From NCBI GenBank assembly GCA_015698045.1, contig BLAL01000017.1, positions 1 to 64,000 on the forward strand: 64,000 nt of DNA. The letters run 5' to 3'. The stretch comes from Rhizophagus clarus. Its lineage: Eukaryota; Glomeromycota; Glomeromycetes; Glomerales; Glomeraceae. The notes beneath the pieces were generated by a model. That model was given only the letters and a program-made list of their open reading frames with translations, had not been told where the DNA came from and did not search any database. A program made the position numbers and the translations under genes. This document shows, piece after piece, positions 9,620 through 20,699 of the stretch; positions within the stretch are counted from its first letter, which is position 1; every line of letters begins with the position of its first letter.

Positions 9620-12547
9620 TTATACTATTACTACTATCTTACATTTTGTGTCATCATTATTTTGAGCTTGTTCTTCAATTGAATATTTATCCTCTGTAAC
9701 ATACCAGTTCAGAAATAATTGGCCAAAATTTGAATTTGTAAATCCAGTACAAGATCTATTAAATCTTGGATCTATATCACCATCTGCTAAATGTCGAATT
9801 GCAAATAGAGTATTGTAACATTTTAATAAATCCAAATCTATGTTTTTGCAATTAGTCTTTGGTACCATTCCTTTAAATATACGATGAATCATTTCTTTTA
9901 TACCCACTTGGGTATTAGTAAGTGTCCCAAAGGTTTTAGCATGCATCAAAAGATGCATATTAACGTGTATATTCGGTAAATTAACAAAACTAACAAAAAC
10001 CTATAAAAAAATAAAATAATATTAATTATTTAAAATTATTTCCATATTCTGAATTTCAAGTTCATAATTATACCTTTGGAAGGATTGAAAACTCTTCTTC
10101 AAGACATTGCTGTAATTCCTCATAGCTATCTAATGTAAATTCCCTATTAAATACTGTTCTCATAGTTTTTGCAACATGTACCCAACAAGCTATAATATTT
10201 TTTGGTACTAAGCTAATTTGAGATGCATTAATTCTTTGTTGAATGGTAACTGCTTCATTACGCTTGAGACTTGATTCTTTTAAAAACTGATTTAGTAAAA
10301 ATGGGATAATCATAGCTAATCTAAGTAGATCAGACATCATAAAACTACTGTAATGAGAAATAGGATTAGGTAAACGAGACCACTTTTTTGGGATTTCAAA
10401 ATTTTTCCAAATTTTGATAAAATCATCTTCTCCTTCTCATGAAAATAATTCACAGGTTAATTTTAACAACCACCCAATCTTTCCCGCGGTGGCATGATAA
10501 ATATCCTGCGGAGTCTGTAGATGTTTTTCCCACTTCAATTTATCTAAAATACTAGATGATGATTGTAAACTATATTCTGTACAAAGTTGGTCTCTTCTTG
10601 AAATTACAGATTCATGAGAAATTTTTGAAATTTCTTCATCTGTGATATGATGATAACGTAATGTTGTTATAATATCCTGATTATGAGCACTCCATGATCC
10701 TTTATCAATTTTATAGGTACGACAACCTTTATTTGCATTATGTCTAAATTCATTTTAAAAAATTTTAATAATTGTTACAAAATAATGTTATTAAAATTAT
10801 TGATTAAATTGAGGATACCTCATTACTCCTGCCAAGTCGTTACCTTGGGGTAGATCTGCCATAACAATGCCCAAATTGGCAATTACCCATGCATCTTGTC
10901 CTTGAACAGTCATTATCTTCCCTTTCTCAAAATCTTTTATTTCTGAAACGAAAGGTACCATGAATTCGTTAAAATTTCCACCAAACGGTACAAATCCGAG
11001 AACAAAATGATTTTTGATTAGCTTTCTTTGATGTGTTGGCATATTGCCAAACTGTATATAGACGCCACCTAAAGAGTGATATACATTTCTAAATGTACCA
11101 AAATCATCATAATAAAGATCTAAAAATAACTTATAAACTGGCATAGATGACGATGGTGGGTTTCTAATAGAAATGTAATCAGATGGGTGTAGGTATGAAA
11201 ACTTTACGTCCCGAACACACCAATGGTCATTACATTTATAAATTATTTTGCTAATCTGTAATGAATCTTTGGGAATATTTTGATGCTGAAACATCATTAT
11301 TATAGCTACTTTCTCTAAAATTTGAGAAGTCATTATGGTTAAAAATGGTTCGCCCTGTAACCATACTTCCCCAGTAATAGAACGATGTTGTCTTGATAAT
11401 TCTTTTAAATTTCCAGGTAAATCATTATAATTCAGGATTTTTTGAACTCGTAACTTATAATATTCATCATTTTTCAAAATTGCTCTCAATCTTTCAAGTT
11501 TTTTTTGGCCATTATCTTGGTAGTAGATAAAATCACCAGATCGGTACAAAACTATTTTATTAAAAGTAAATAATCAATGTTAATAAATCATAATTGTATC
11601 AAAATACATTATTTTATTACCTTCTGATATTAATATTTCATGTTGTCCAAAAAGTGGTGATTCACCCCATAAGTTTCCATGCCAAAATTCTGATTTTTTT
11701 TTGGAATCAATACCAGCAGGTCTAAAATACATATGCTTCTTTAGCATCAGATTATTCAGAACACGCCATATAATTTCACTAATTGAGAGTTGATACAAAA
11801 GCTTTGATTCTCGTGAAGTTGACGGAGTTTTTTTTGGTAAAATTTTAATAGACTTTGTTGTTATTGGTAGGAGAGGAAGACGTTTCCTCGATAATTAAAA
11901 TCTTCAGATATTTTTTATTACATGGGTAGGCTCAAATTGACAAGATCTTCATATGCTTTCATAGAAACATTGTGCTTCTGAAGCCAACAAAATAGTGCCG
12001 TAGCCATATAATTATTAAAGTACAGTGCAAATTCACTGTCACAGGATGGTATCTCGTCTTTATCCAAAGCTTCAATAATTTGATGTATTTCTTCCTCTTT
12101 GCCATTATGTTCCTCTTCATCATTATTACGTTCCTCTTCCACTTCATTATCATCATTATTACCTTCCCCCTCCTTCTCTTCATTATTGATTTCATTATCA
12201 TCCACTTCCTCCTCTTCGCTATTGTAATCGTTGTCACTTTCTTCTTTCTCTTCAGTATCTGATGAATTTATATCATCTTGCGAAAATATTATCTCATCAT
12301 TGTAGTGTTGAGGATTAATTGAATCATATGCATTATCATCATCATTATTGTCTTGAAAACTTAAATTACCATCTTCATAATCATATTGAAAGTCCATGTC
12401 TTCGTTATCATTATCAGGTGAACGTACGGATGAACGTATTGCTACTCTCTCGTCAGATTCTGTTGTCTCATTAGAATTGCTGTAGGAAAACTGATTTCGA
12501 ATTCGAATGGGTTTTATTGGTTCGATATGATTAAATCGTCTTCTCAT
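9620..12547 (-). pseudogene. KDZ-like transposase, multi-exon, one in-frame TGA
   Basis: Minus-strand exons read in order. An acidic exon from ATG 12547 has long D/E/N tracts. Then about 11880-11621 (WRVLNN, WHGNLWGESPLFGQHE); 11551-10819 (YRSGDFIYYQD, PVYKLFLDLYYDDFGTFRNV, GFVPFGGNFN, ADLPQGNDLAGVMR); 10743-10074 (NANKGCRTYK, TPQDIYHATAGK, MMSDLLRLAM); 10000-9620 (PNIHVNMHLLMHAKTFGTL, LADGDIDPRFN). Introns 11620-11552, 10818-10744 and 10073-10001 are GT-AG on this strand and preserve frame. The only break in the main body is TGA at 10439-10437, where CGA would be natural. GCRTY stands where I remember a GCRxC in relatives. The join between the acidic exon and the next (11799-11917) does not resolve cleanly, so a further frameshift is likely. 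The family call rests on recognised motifs. Confidence 0.75.
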
Positions 12548-13867
12548 CTTTATAAAAAATTTAAGATATCTTAATTTAGAATTTTATGATTCAATTAAAG
12601 CTTTAAATTATAAATACCTTTATATTATCAGCGTGTCGACAAAAAAAAAAACCAAAAAAAAGCAAAATAGTTGATCAATTCAGTTAAAATTAATGCCGAT
12701 TTTATTATATATCTGTACCAGGTCACTAGCCAATTATTTACGGTATTCTCAAAATGGAGTAAATTAAGTTCGAATTAAGTTCTAATTATCGGTATATATT
12801 GATGTTTTGATGCCGATATTGATGTACAATTTTTTTAACTATAATGTAGTATACAAATCGGCAAAGAATTTTTATGTGGTAAGGTAGCGGTGAGAAGAAT
12901 TTCTTTTTTAAAAAAAAATTTTATGTAATCATATTCTTTTTTTTTTAACAATTCATTTAAGACCACCGATTATCTTCTTATCTGTATTCACAATTTCACA
13001 CATGGGATTATGTAAGGAAATTAAGAATTACTTTTATCGATTTGTATACAGTTAGTGAGTTGATTTATAATAAAAAAAAAATATATTTTTTTTATTGATA
13101 TAAAATATTTTCTATTGCTGATATACTTGTGGCCAACCTTATTAAAAATAATATTTCTTTTTTATAAATTGTACTTAAAATCTGAATTTATTGACTTAAA
13201 TAATTTTTCTAAATCTGAAGAACGTAACGAGTATTCAAATCACATGATATATTCGACTCACGTCCAATAATATTTGAATATCTAACAAATATTCAATCTT
13301 ACTTTGTTAAACTTGATGATAACTAAATTACCACAATAAAAAATTATTTTTTTATTTGCTATGTAAAATTAGCATACCTATTTTTTGAATCTTCCTCCTT
13401 ATTGCTCATTATTATAGAACTTCGAATAGCAATCGTCAATTAGCAAAGATAGCTATAATGAAACAAACACTTTAACCCTGTTTTTTGTAATAATGTAATA
13501 AAATATCTATACGCAAATGATATGCAGGATCTATGATTACATTAAGATCATAAAAATTTGGGTAAAATTTTTATGAATTATTATAAGGTCCAAGAAAATT
13601 ATATTTTTAAGACATGCTTTGAATAAATTAACAAATGGTATAATCAAAAAAATATGCGTAATATATGTAGGATCTAAAGATGATTACATTAAGATCTATA
13701 CAGAATCGTAATATGGAGTTCAAGAAATAATAATAAAATTTATTATAAATATGGAGCCTGTTCGCCATTTCACTCATTTTAAAATACTTTCTTTCTCTAA
13801 TTAAATCAATTACTCTCAATTACTCGATTTTATAATATTTTTTTTTTATTCATAATAATATTAAAGA
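12548..13867. other. Non-coding flank with TCGGCA-type motifs
   Basis: No gene is seen. GCCGATTTTA (about 12693), GATGCCGATATTGATG (about 12810) and AATCGGCAAAGAA (about 12856) repeat the TCGGCA motif of the 3779-4262 array in both orientations, suggesting transposon-end sequence. The rest is A/T-rich with homopolymers. Confidence 0.45.
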
Positions 13868-14519
13868 ATGGCACAATTAAATACTGGGGCTTTACAGTGG
13901 CCAAACGACACTACTCTCTCGTTAATTCAGTATCATTGATTGTATCAACGATTTTTTTGTACTACTGCCATTCACGATCAAAAGGTGATTTAGAATCATA
14001 TATCGCAAAACATAAATAATGATTACTAAAACTTCGCGCTGACAAAAAAACAGCGCAAGAATAAATGAAATGCACTAAAAAGTGGGTATGAAAATTTAAA
14101 AAGGTTATTGAGTAGAAATCTGGAAGGATTTCCTACCCACACACCAACTCTTCATGATGAACGTTTTCATGGTGAGTTGTTAGATGAATTCTGGCTTGCT
14201 GAAAGTAACAATTTATTATTTAATTGATTTTTTTTATTTAATTTATCATATTTATAATTAACTAATTGTTTTATTTTAAGCACCGGTCTGCGCTGTGAGA
14301 AGAAATAGGGTAGATCATAGAAAATATGAGTATTGAGAGCGCAGGCGCTCTCGATCTCATCACCGTCACAAGCGCAGGCACTCTCGATCTCATCACCATC
14401 ACAAGCGCAGGTGCTCTCGATCTCATCACCATCATGAGCGCAGGCGCTCTCAATCTCATCATCGCTATGAGCATAGGCGCTCTTATTCTCCTTACCCCTG
14501 TCATCAACACCGTCATTAA
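13868..14519 (+). pseudogene. Decayed Myb/SANT-like gene with an RS/RH-rich tail
   Basis: Starts at ATG 13868 with MAQLNTGALQWPNDTTLSLI, a SANT/MADF-like opening. TGA at 13937-13939 and later shifts break it. A second readable stretch (about 14083-14204) gives GYENLKRLLSRNLEGFPT and DERFHGELLDEFWLAE. A 76-nt GT-AG intron (14205-14280) leads to an exon reading TPVCAVRRNRVDHRKYEY, then TGA (14334-14336), then five 33-bp repeats encoding R-, S- and H-rich units (RRRSRSHH, KRRHSRSHHHH), ending at TAA 14517-14519. The two other frames through the repeat give SAGALDLIT or RSRAPALVMV and are shadows. The domain naming is from memory of fungal SANT-type proteins; the breaks are seen directly. Confidence 0.5.
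14337..14501 (+). repeat. 33-bp coding-type tandem repeat, five units
   Basis: Units beginning GAGCGCAGGCGCTCTC occur every 33 bp from 14337. Differences are mostly single transitions, and the last unit is diverged. In the frame of the flanking exon each unit encodes an Arg/Ser/His block. Confidence 0.9.
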
Positions 14520-15051
14520 AACAATTTTTTTTATCATTTTACCCTTTACTATTTTCTATTTTTTTTTTATTTTTATATTATAATTTTTATTTTATTTTCA
14601 TTTTTATATTTTATTATATATATATATTTTTGATAATAAAATTCTAATTACAATGTCAAATTTAACATATATTATTCGTGTTTGTAATACAATAAATTGT
14701 ATTACAATAAATTACAATGGTCAAATTTAAACAATATTATTCATGTTTGTAATGTTTGTAATATAATAAATCAGCGTTAAAAATATTTCTTTTCACTCTT
14801 TTTTTATAAAAATGGGAATTTAAAACGAAATATTCCATTAATTTTTCTCACTCCCTTTTCCATCATAATTCTTTCGATATTTTCAACTGATTCTGCATTC
14901 CTCACGATGTCAAGATCATGTATATTTTCCAATTGTATACTGTTATCATAATTTACAATAACCAAGATTTCATATTTATATCGTAAGGATGCAGTACGTT
15001 TTTTTTTTCTTTTCTATATCCATATTTTTTTGTTTATATTTTCCTGATACT
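14520..15051. other. AT-rich, no gene
   Basis: Poly-T/A runs plus a short local duplication around 14655-14770 (CAATGGTCAAATTTAA against CAATGTCAAATTTAA, each followed by ATATTATTC). Nothing coding is recognised. Confidence 0.5.
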
Positions 15052-16262
15052 ATGTCTAAACATAAATCATCCAAAGGTAAAGAAATAGAAGTTAGAACAG
15101 GTATATATATTACTTTTTTTAATAAGATTTGCTTATACTGTATGTAAGGATAATAAATAGTAAAATACCAAAAATAAATATGAAAGGACCGAAAAAAAGT
15201 CAAAAGAACTCAGGACAAATTGGTATTGCGAAAAAGAAAAGAGATATAGACATTGAAGGGGCGAATGAATTAATGTCAGGTAATATTAATATGTGTAGAC
15301 TTTAATTCATTGATATTAATCTTTAATTAAAACAATTGCAATGATATATTACATATAAGTGTGCGTGTCAATAAACCAAATGTAATAGTTGAAGAGGGAG
15401 TAAGGGACAAAAGTGATGAGGATTACGATAATGATGATGATGATGATGATGAAGGAGATGATAATGGCGAAGAAGCAGATGAAATTCCAGAACAATTTTG
15501 AAAGCATTCAAAATTGGAAATAGTTAACTGGCTTGTCAAACACCCTGATATCTTACGACTCGCAAATGAAATGAACGAATCATCAGATGTTGCTGAATCA
15601 AAAAATAATGAAGTTAGTATTGAATCAATATGGTAATATTTATTATGTTTAAATCATTAAATAATGCGTCTTCTAATGTTTTAAGATAAAATCTGACTCT
15701 GGGATGAGTCAGTAAAATGTCTATTCCTGCGCGTGAGGAATCCAGACAATAAGGTTTTTGATGACCTGATCGTAAAGATTTTCCAAATCAAAATATATAC
15801 TAGCGAGGTAAAAAGCTATCTTGAATGTACTCGTAAGTTCCTTATAGATTTCAGGAATAAATTCAATCAAAATATTTTAAGCTTTGTAGAAGAATATAAA
15901 GAAATAAGAAAAAGCAGGTATATGTTTAATTGTTTTGTTGGCAATAAATAGTGCTGTAATTGTATTATTAATAATTAATGAATAAAATAGAGGTACCATT
16001 GGAAATATATCTTAGAAAGAGATTAAAGAATATGTTGACGAAAGTGTTGCACAAAAAATTTTAAGCAGACAACTTGTTGCCGTAAATATTTCAGAATTAA
16101 TTAACAATGGAGGTTTGGTTACATTAGTTGATTTCGTTAGAGAAGCTGTCAGAATTTTGTGAAATGGTAAAAATTTAGCTGCTATTAAGGCGTTAGATAG
16201 AATGACAAAGGAATTATCTATACCATCAAGAAGCGGTAGTAACATCGTTAATTCTTTATCGG
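15052..16262 (+). pseudogene. Decayed multi-exon gene, acidic nuclear-type protein
   Basis: A chain of exon-like pieces with GT-AG limits: 15052-15100 (MSKHKSSKGKEIEVRT); 15180-15279 (MKGPKKSQKNSGQIGIAKKK, a basic tract); about 15360-15632 (a long D/E run, then TGA at 15499, then KLEIVNWLVKHPDILRLANE); about 15690-15917 (RVRNPDNKVFDDLIVKIFQI, SFVEEYKEIRKSR); and about 15991-16262 (TAG at 16013, EYVDESVAQKILSRQLVAV, LVTLVDFVREAVRIL, TGA at 16160, NGKNLAAIKALDRMTKELS). The last piece ends at a GTAAGT donor. The stops would be Arg, Gln and Trp before a C:G to T:A change. The basic patch plus acidic tract suggests a nuclear protein. I do not recognise a family. Some joins need frame changes, so it is non-functional as it stands. 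Confidence 0.5.
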
Positions 16263-17100
16263 TAAGTTATTTTATTTATAATGTCCTTTAATCATACATA
16301 GTATTAATAATGTTAAATTATACATAGTTATAAAATCTTTAGTAAAAGCTCATGCCTAATTTTTTTATAAAATTATGTATTTTATAACGATAATAAATTT
16401 AGTAAGTTTTTACGAGTGAATTGACCATTATTCTAAACATCACACCTTAATGTTTTTAATTAAAAAAAAAAATTTGGAAGACGTTTAGATTACTCTTTGT
16501 ATAAATAATTTGAATTATGTAACGTGTGTTGGTGTGTACCCTCATTTACACAATATTTAGTGTACATCTGATCTTGACCTTGAATGTTTTATTACTAAAT
16601 AAAGTAACATATCGTTAATAAAATAATCTAAATTACTTCGATAAGAAATTTCTTTCTTTTTTCTCTAAAAAATTCCTAAATACCTTTCCCTCCAAAAAAT
16701 AACTTACAAATGATAGAAAATGGTTCACTGGAGAAGCAAAAATAAGTTAAAAGAAAGGAAAATAAATCCTTTTCAAACAATAAAAGAAAGAGAGATAAGG
16801 TGAGTGAACACTTTAAAATCGCTTAGAGTGGTTATTAGGTTCGCCTTAATTTTTCAGATCTTTTAGATAGCTTTTTTTATTTTTTTTTTATACATATCTT
16901 TTTTTTTTTTTATTTATTTTTTTGGAGGGTTTAATAAAAGGATTTGTGAAGTATATAATTGTATTTGGTTGTTATCTGGTTTCTAATCAAAAAATTGGTT
17001 TAGGTCAACTCTTTAATTGAAACGATTAAAATAAAGATAAAGGTAATTATAAATTATTATTTATAAATAATATCATCATCAATTACTAATATTTATTTAG
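16263..17100. other. No clear gene
   Basis: AT-rich sequence with poly-T runs near 16870-16920. A short open stretch near 17004-17040 (NSLIETIKIKIK) before a GTAATT donor may be the exon preceding 17101, but the phases do not match. Confidence 0.4.
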
Positions 17101-17226
17101 AAATTACACAATTAAAACGACAAAAAATATTTGCTGTAGAATTATATCAACAAAAGTTAAACCAAATAATAGAAATAGAAAATAAATTAGAAAATGAAAC
17201 TATTAAATGGCAAATGTATAGAAAAT
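17101..17226 (+). pseudogene. Isolated C-terminal coiled-coil exon
   Basis: After a good acceptor (TATTTAG at about 17094-17100) an open stretch reads ITQLKRQKIFAVELYQQKL, then EIENKLENETIKWQMYRK and TAA. The heptad-like pattern resembles the coiled-coil ends of SANT-type proteins in this fungal group (from memory). No matching upstream exon could be joined, so this is probably a fragment. Confidence 0.35.
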
Positions 17227-17580
17227 AAATTTATAAATAATTTTGTATAATTCAGTTCTCTCAACTATTCTATTGACTTCTATTCTTATCACTTTTCCAC
17301 ATTTCATACAAATAATTTGACAGTCTGCTTTTTTTTTACTTTTTTTGATTTTTTACAGCAACAACTCATCAATAATTTGGAACAGGTAGCATTAGTCGTA
17401 TCAAAGATCTAAATTTTCAATACGATATTTGAAATATCAATTAAAAAAAAATTTTTATTTCTTTTTTTGTACGAATTTTACAATAATAACTATTATGATA
17501 CTATATTTTTTTTAATTAGATTACAAATTATTAAAATATTTCAATTTAATATTGAACTAAACGATCTGAAAATATACTAT

Positions 17581-18290
17581 TTATTGTTTAACTATATCAA
17601 AATGATATTGATACGTTCGTTATATTGCCAATATTGATATGATGTTAATTTGATATTTATAAAATGATATTTTTACGATGTCGTATTCATACTTAATGCA
17701 TATCGATACGATATCATATCGATATTATGTTTGTTTCATATTTTTTAAAAATTTTATTATTGTTTAATTATATCAAAATGATATCAATTCGTTATATTAC
17801 CAATATCGAATTGATATTGATTTGATATTTATAAGATAATGTTTTATAATGTCGTATTGATACCGAATACATATCGATACAATATTATATTGATATCGTG
17901 TTTGTATCACATTTTTTAAAAATTTTATTATTGTTTAACTATATCAAAATGATGTCGATTCGTTATATTGCCAATAATGAATTGATGTCAATTTGATATT
18001 TATAAGATGATATTTTTACGATGTCATAATGATACTGAATACATATCGATACGATATTATATTGATATCATGTTTGTTTCACATTTTTTTAAAAATTATC
18101 ATTGTTATAACAATATGAATATGATATCGATTAGATATTTCTTTAAGTAAATATCTTTACGATATCATTTTGATATATCCAATCAATAATGTATCGATAT
18201 CATTTTGATATCATAATGATATCATTTGCAAATCGATATTGTTACGATGTATATTTAATATCATTACTATATCAATTCGTCATTGTTTAG
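17581..18290. repeat. AT-rich satellite, ~171-176-bp monomers
   Basis: Units start at TTATTGTTTAA at 17581, 17757 and 17928, with a diverged fourth at about 18096. Each contains ACTATATCAAAATGAT, TATTGCCAATA, and clusters of ATCGATA and GATATC half-palindromes. The first three are close copies; the fourth degenerates into overlapping ATATCATTTTGATATC-like elements. No coding potential. Confidence 0.9.
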
Positions 18291-18347
18291 AATTTTTAAG
18301 TTTCTGTAAAGTTCAGTTTAGTTCCATTTCAGTTTCAGCCAAATCTG

Positions 18348-18661
18348 ATCATAAGATTTTGCCAAAAGTATTTTTCAGTTTAAAATCTTTACTGAAACAT
18401 GTTTTTAGATAGAACTTTAACCGAAAATATTTTCAGTTAAAACTATTTACCAAAAACACTTTATTTTGAAGTGTTTTGTTCAGTCCAGTTTGGTTCAGTT
18501 TTTTTGGAACTGAAACCTGAAACTGAACCAGTTTTTTTAAACTGTAACCATTTTTGGTAAATGTTTTTAACTGAAAACTTTTTCAGTTAAAAGTTCTATC
18601 CAGAAATGGTTATCAATAAAAATTTTAAACTGAAAAATGTTTTTGATAAAATTTTATGGGC
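18348..18661. repeat. Large fold-back (imperfect palindrome), arms ~110 bp
   Basis: The left arm (18348-18456) and right arm (18551-18661) are reverse complements with scattered mismatches. For example, TTTTCAGTTAAAACTATTTA on the left faces AAATGTTTTTAACTGAAAAC on the right. The ~94-bp centre has its own perfect 11-bp stem, TGGTTCAGTTT (18491-18501) with AAACTGAACCA (18520-18530). CAGTT motifs recur throughout. This looks like a fold-back/MITE-type element; no target duplication was identified. Confidence 0.85.
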
Positions 18662-18719
18662 CAGAACTAAAAATAGAATCAAAACCCGCAATTCAGAGCC
18701 CTATTTAAGCTCTTTCAGT

Positions 18720-19560
18720 TTCACGCTAAAAGTGTTATTTTTTCATCCTTCCTTCTTTTTTGTTTTCATTTTTCTTTTCATTTCTTATTTCTCTTCTCTT
18801 TTTAGGTCTTTAATTTCTTCCAGTTTTGCATTAAAGTATATTGCTTCTTTTTTTTCCTCTTTTTTGTTTTCTTGTTTCTAATTCTTTTCTTTTTTTAAGT
18901 CTTAGTTTTGCGAACAAGGTATGGTGATTTTTTCTTCTCTATATTTTTATTCAAATTTGTTTTCATATTTCAATTTACTAACTCTATTTTTTCTTCTTTT
19001 ATGGTTTGTCTTTTCGTTAATTTGTTTCCTTTTTCTTTTCATTTTCACTCCCTTTCTTTTTTTTGTTCTCATCACTATTTTTCCTTATTATCATTTCATT
19101 CTCACTCATCATCATTTCATCCTTATCATCATTTTACCCTCACTATTATTTCACTTTCATCATCATTTTACCTTCATTATCGTTTTACTTTCATCATTTT
19201 ATTGAAATATAAAAATAAAGAAACTCATCATCTTTTTGTTCATCATCTTCTCGTTATTTTTTTGTTTTTTGTCCCCTCTCATTATCTTTTTATTTTCGTT
19301 TTTGTCTCCTTTCACTTTGTTCCTATTTCCTTTTGTTTTCAATCCTATTCTTTTTTATTTTTGCATCCTTTTCCTTGTCTTTTCACTATCTTTTCTTTTT
19401 CTGCTATCTCTTTCGTTCCCTATCACTTTCTTTGTTTCCAATTATACTTTATGTCACCATTTCATCCTATTGGTTTTTTTTTGTTTCTAATGATTCTTTT
19501 TTATTATTTCCATTTTTTCTCTTTCTTTTTACCATTATTGTTAGACTTTTTTTTATATCA
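18720..19560 (+). repeat. Polypyrimidine-skewed low-complexity tract
   Basis: About 840 bases of almost only T and C on the plus strand, with TTCATCATCATTTTACC-like repeats at 19090-19200. Three frames stay open and would encode F/S/L/H-rich strings, as expected from composition. I do not call a gene. Confidence 0.85.
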
Positions 19561-19838
19561 TTATTATCATTACTAGTTACATTAAAGATAAATAATTGTA
19601 CTTTGATAAACAGTATTTAAATAAATAAAGTCATAATTTAATATATAAATAAATTTTATTATTTTTGTAGTCAGATTAATTATTTAACAGAAATTTTCAA
19701 ATAAAAATTAGCCGATCATTAGATTTTTTATATGCGTAATATTGTAAATTTTAGCCAATCAAATTTCATAAATTAATTATGACCCGGGGTAAAATTTTTT
19801 ATACATGTAAATCATCTGAATTTTGGCAAATTATTTAC

Positions 19839-19866
19839 AGGTGAAATCATCTGGGTGATTTCACCT
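19839..19866. repeat. Perfect 11-bp inverted repeat with 6-nt loop
   Basis: AGGTGAAATCA (19839-19849) and TGATTTCACCT (19856-19866) flank TCTGGG. It abuts the end of the intron-like array: the last acceptor AG on the minus strand is at its edge. Confidence 0.85.
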
Positions 19867-20658
19867 AGGGAGCAAATTAGCAAGATTCAATTTAAATTAT
19901 ATGTAAATAATAAGTAAATATGTAATAATAAATAACTTACTTTCTATATTATTAAATGATTTTTAAATAAAGTAATTAGTTAGTTTAAATTATATGTAAT
20001 ATTATAATAAATATGTAATGATAGAATTAAATAAATTACTTACTCCCTATATTATTGAATAATTTTTAAATAAAAAACTTAGTTAATTAAATTAATAAAT
20101 GACAGAAATATGAATAACATATAACTTACACCCTGTAATAAGTATTATTTATTAATTAATTAGATGTAAATATTATTATTATATACCATAAATTAAATAA
20201 TACTTACAATCTAATTGATGCATTTAAGTAAAAAGTATGATTAGTTTGAATTAAATATGAATATTATAAGTATAATTAAATATTATAACTTACCATCTAT
20301 ATCTATAATATAATTAATTATTAAACAGTAAAAATTTAGTTATCTGAATAGTATATAAATAAAGTAAAAAAATAAATAGTTGTTAACTTACCAACTATAT
20401 TATAATATCAATTATTAAATTATATAAAATAACAACAAACCCATTTAACTTATAAAATTATGATAGTTTATTAACTTACGAGCTAAATTATTTAAATTGC
20501 ATGCAATAATTTTTGTTTAATAATTAAGTTTAGTATATTTTACCTTTAGATTCCTTGACGTTACCTGAAACTAATTTTATTATGTTGGCAAATTTTGTTT
20601 AAAAATTTTTTGAATAATTCTAACTTTCTCATAAATAATTATGCTATATGCTTTTTAC
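19865..20658 (-). other. Array of tandem intron-like units separated by 3-nt spacers
   Basis: On the minus strand seven junctions read AG, three bases, GTAAGT. The three-base spacers are at 20482-20480 (ctc), 20394-20392 (ttg), 20296-20294 (atg), 20210-20208 (att), 20132-20130 (ggt), 20046-20044 (gga) and 19943-19941 (aaa). Most acceptors are TATAG-like. The resulting introns would be 85, 95, 83, 75, 83, 100 and 76 nt, the size of real introns elsewhere in the window; most contain a CTAA-type branch-like motif. Two further candidate introns (20658-20565 and 20543-20483) flank a 21-nt exon. Several units are recognisably homologous (shared TTTATTTAAAAAT-like segments), so this is a diverged tandem duplication. 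Whether it is spliced is unknown, and no host reading frame is established. Confidence 0.55.
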
Positions 20659-20699
20659 CTTTATTATTACTGTAAGCCATTACTATATAATTGCATCAA

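Noticed and set aside
12080..12262. Plus-strand hydrophobic open frame
   Set aside because: It is the complement of the acidic D/E/N-rich exon of the KDZ-like gene.
14271..14583. Open frames reading SAGALDLIT (plus) and RSRAPALVMV (minus)
   Set aside because: They are alternative frames of the 33-bp repeat; the RS/RH-rich frame joins the upstream exon through a consistent intron.
18606..19620. Several overlapping open frames encoding F/S/L/H-rich strings
   Set aside because: They lie in a polypyrimidine tract where all frames are open by composition; no domain, no start context.
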